A stretch of 7,703 nt of DNA from an uncultured Desulfobacca sp. (lineage in GTDB: Bacteria; Desulfobacterota; Desulfobaccia; Desulfobaccales; Desulfobaccaceae): NCBI GenBank assembly GCA_937958145.1, contig CALGOE010000260.1, positions 1 through 7,703 of the forward strand, written 5' to 3'. Below are positions 6,872 through 7,703 of the stretch, piece by piece (the stretch's first letter is position 1; each line of letters starts with the position of its first letter). Both the position numbers and the translations under genes were made by a program. The notes under the pieces were generated by a model that ran no database searches, had not been told where the DNA came from, and saw only the letters and a list, made by a program, of their open reading frames with translations.

Positions 6872-7012
6872 CAGGTCGTTGAACAAATGCCTGCAGGGGA
6901 GGGGGTTAGGCTTCCTTCCCCGACCCAGCGCGGGCTATTGGCGGGGCCAAAAGTCAAAAATAAGGGTTTTTCTCCGCCTCTTGGCCGGGGAAAAGGATTT
7001 TTCAACACCCTG
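6872..7012. repeat. Candidate intergenic palindromic (MITE-like) element between leuA and leuC
   Basis: Just after the leuA stop, GTTGAACAAATGCC (6878-6891) is an imperfect inverted copy of the right end, whose complement reads GTTGAAAAATCC (6995-7006). Flanking bases also resemble each other (CAGGTC on the left, CAGGGT on the right complement). Inside are further inverted repeats: GGGGAGGG with CCTTCCCC (6896-6921, one G-T pair), GGCCAA with TTGGCC (6945-6986), and AAAAA with TTTTT (6956-6971). There is no gene. A small non-autonomous element or a dispersed intergenic repeat is the best reading, but a one-copy observation cannot prove mobility. I saw no clear target-site duplication. Confidence 0.4.
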
Positions 7013-7020
7013 TGAGAAGA

Positions 7021-7112
7021 TGTCTGGGGGAGGCGGGGCGGGAGGGCTGCCCCCAAGAGCGTCGCACCCCAGATAACCTATCTATATAAGAAAAGCAGAG
7101 TTAGGAATCACC
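7021..7112 (+). promoter_or_regulatory. leuC upstream region: GC hairpin, AT-rich patch and ribosome site
   Basis: TCTGGGG (7023-7029) pairs with CCCCAGA (7067-7073), extendable by a G-T and a T-A pair. It encloses a smaller GGGGC/GCCCC stem (7035-7039 with 7049-7053). An abrupt AT-rich patch follows, with TATATA at 7083-7088 resembling a -10 box. The -35 position is poor (GTCGCA at 7061-7066, three of six matches), so a separate leuC promoter is only possible. AGGA at 7103-7106, six bases before the ATG, is the ribosome site. No T-run follows the hairpin, so it is not a typical terminator. Confidence 0.3.
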
Positions 7113-7703
7113 ATGTCTCAGCCTATGACCATAACCGAGAAAATTCTGGCGGCCCATGCCGGCCTGGAGTCTGTGACCCCGGGGCAGTTGATCAATGCCA
7201 GAGTGGACATCGCCTTGGGCAATGATATTACCGCTCCCATCGCCATCAAGGAATTTCGCCGGGCCGGGGCCGACAAGGTTTTTGACCGGGAGCGGGTGGT
7301 GTTGGTGGCCGACCACTTCGCCCCCAACAAAGATATCCCTTCGGCCATCCAGTGTCAGACTTTGCGGCAGTTTGCCCAGGAGCAGCAGTTGCGCCATTTT
7401 TACGATGGCGGCGAGATGGGGGTGGAGCATGCCCTGCTGCCGGAAAAGGGGATTGTCGTCCCCGGTGATCTGGTGATCGGTGCGGACAGCCACACCTGCA
7501 CCTATGGCGGCTTAGGGGCCTTTGCCACCGGTGTCGGCTCCACGGACCTGGCCGCGGCCATGATCACCGGCGAGTGTTGGTTCAAGGTCCCCGAATCCGT
7601 CTTATATATTTTCCGCGGGCAACTGCCGGCATGGGTAGGGGGCAAGGACCTGATCCTGTTCCTGATCGGTCAGATCGGCGTGGACGGGGCCCTGTATCAG
7701 GCC
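7113..7703 (+). CDS. leuC: 3-isopropylmalate dehydratase large subunit, 5' part (3' end outside window)
   Basis: This is the large subunit of the iron-sulfur enzyme that isomerises 2-isopropylmalate to 3-isopropylmalate, directly after LeuA. The frame is open from the ATG at 7113 to the window end, giving 197 codons of a protein usually about 420 residues long in this subfamily. Visible motifs include MTITEKILAAHAG, LGNDITAPIAIKEF (35-48), VADHFAPNKDIPSA (65-78), the aconitase-family substrate loop GADSHT (123-128), then YGGLGAFATGVGSTDLAAA and WVGGKDLILFLIGQIGVDGALYQA near the edge. The cluster-binding cysteines of the family lie in later motifs (GSCTN and CxxC) beyond the window; C129 is not one of them. 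The sequence resembles the shorter LeuC/HacA-type branch rather than the 466-residue E. coli LeuC. Homoaconitase is the alternative, but the position after leuA favours leucine synthesis. A leuD gene would be expected downstream. Confidence 0.93.
   Translation, partial: MSQPMTITEKILAAHAGLESVTPGQLINARVDIALGNDITAPIAIKEFRRAGADKVFDRERVVLVADHFAPNKDIPSAIQCQTLRQFAQEQQLRHFYDGGEMGVEHALLPEKGIVVPGDLVIGADSHTCTYGGLGAFATGVGSTDLAAAMITGECWFKVPESVLYIFRGQLPAWVGGKDLILFLIGQIGVDGALYQA

Noticed and set aside
5615..6886. A 423-codon minus-strand reading frame opposite leuA
   Set aside because: leuA is unambiguous with all catalytic residues. The reverse translation is low-complexity (His/Gly/Gln-rich) and looks like a compositional shadow, as do those at 621-1556, 2511-3563 and 4261-5052.

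Overview
The window is a run of plus-strand biosynthetic genes, cut at both ends, from a GC-rich anaerobe-like bacterium. Layout: acetolactate synthase large subunit (ilvB, 3' part), its regulatory subunit (ilvN), an unrecognised long coiled-coil protein, ketol-acid reductoisomerase (ilvC), phosphatidylserine decarboxylase (psd), CDP-diacylglycerol-serine O-phosphatidyltransferase (pssA), 2-isopropylmalate synthase (leuA), and the 5' part of the isopropylmalate dehydratase large subunit (leuC). From general knowledge, an ilvB-ilvN-ilvC-psd-pssA-leuA order is typical of the former Deltaproteobacteria (Desulfobacterota and Geobacter-like groups). That is the most likely source, but the genus cannot be named from this sequence.

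Positions 1-5097 form one tight block, with gaps of 12-41 bases and one 4-base overlap (psd/pssA), so a single transcript is likely. IlvB/IlvN make acetolactate or acetohydroxybutyrate, and IlvC converts these to the dihydroxy acids on the valine and isoleucine routes. LeuA then draws 2-ketoisovalerate into leucine synthesis and LeuC carries out the next isomerisation step. Psd and PssA form a separate two-step route from CDP-diacylglycerol through phosphatidylserine to phosphatidylethanolamine. Two longer gaps, 211 bases before leuA and 250 bases before leuC, contain inverted repeats and may be regulatory or repeat-derived.

Two points stand out. First, a 284-residue protein built almost wholly of 11-residue repeats lies between ilvN and ilvC. 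It has no proline between residues 18 and 273, and lower GC than ilvC in the stretches I counted. I do not recognise it and it has no evident link to amino acid synthesis. Second, the IlvC cofactor loop lacks the usual arginine/serine phosphate-binding residues and has a glutamate instead, which predicts an NADH-using rather than NADPH-using enzyme.

I see no tRNA, rRNA, CRISPR array, transposase or phage gene. The long minus-strand reading frames are compositional shadows of the plus-strand genes.
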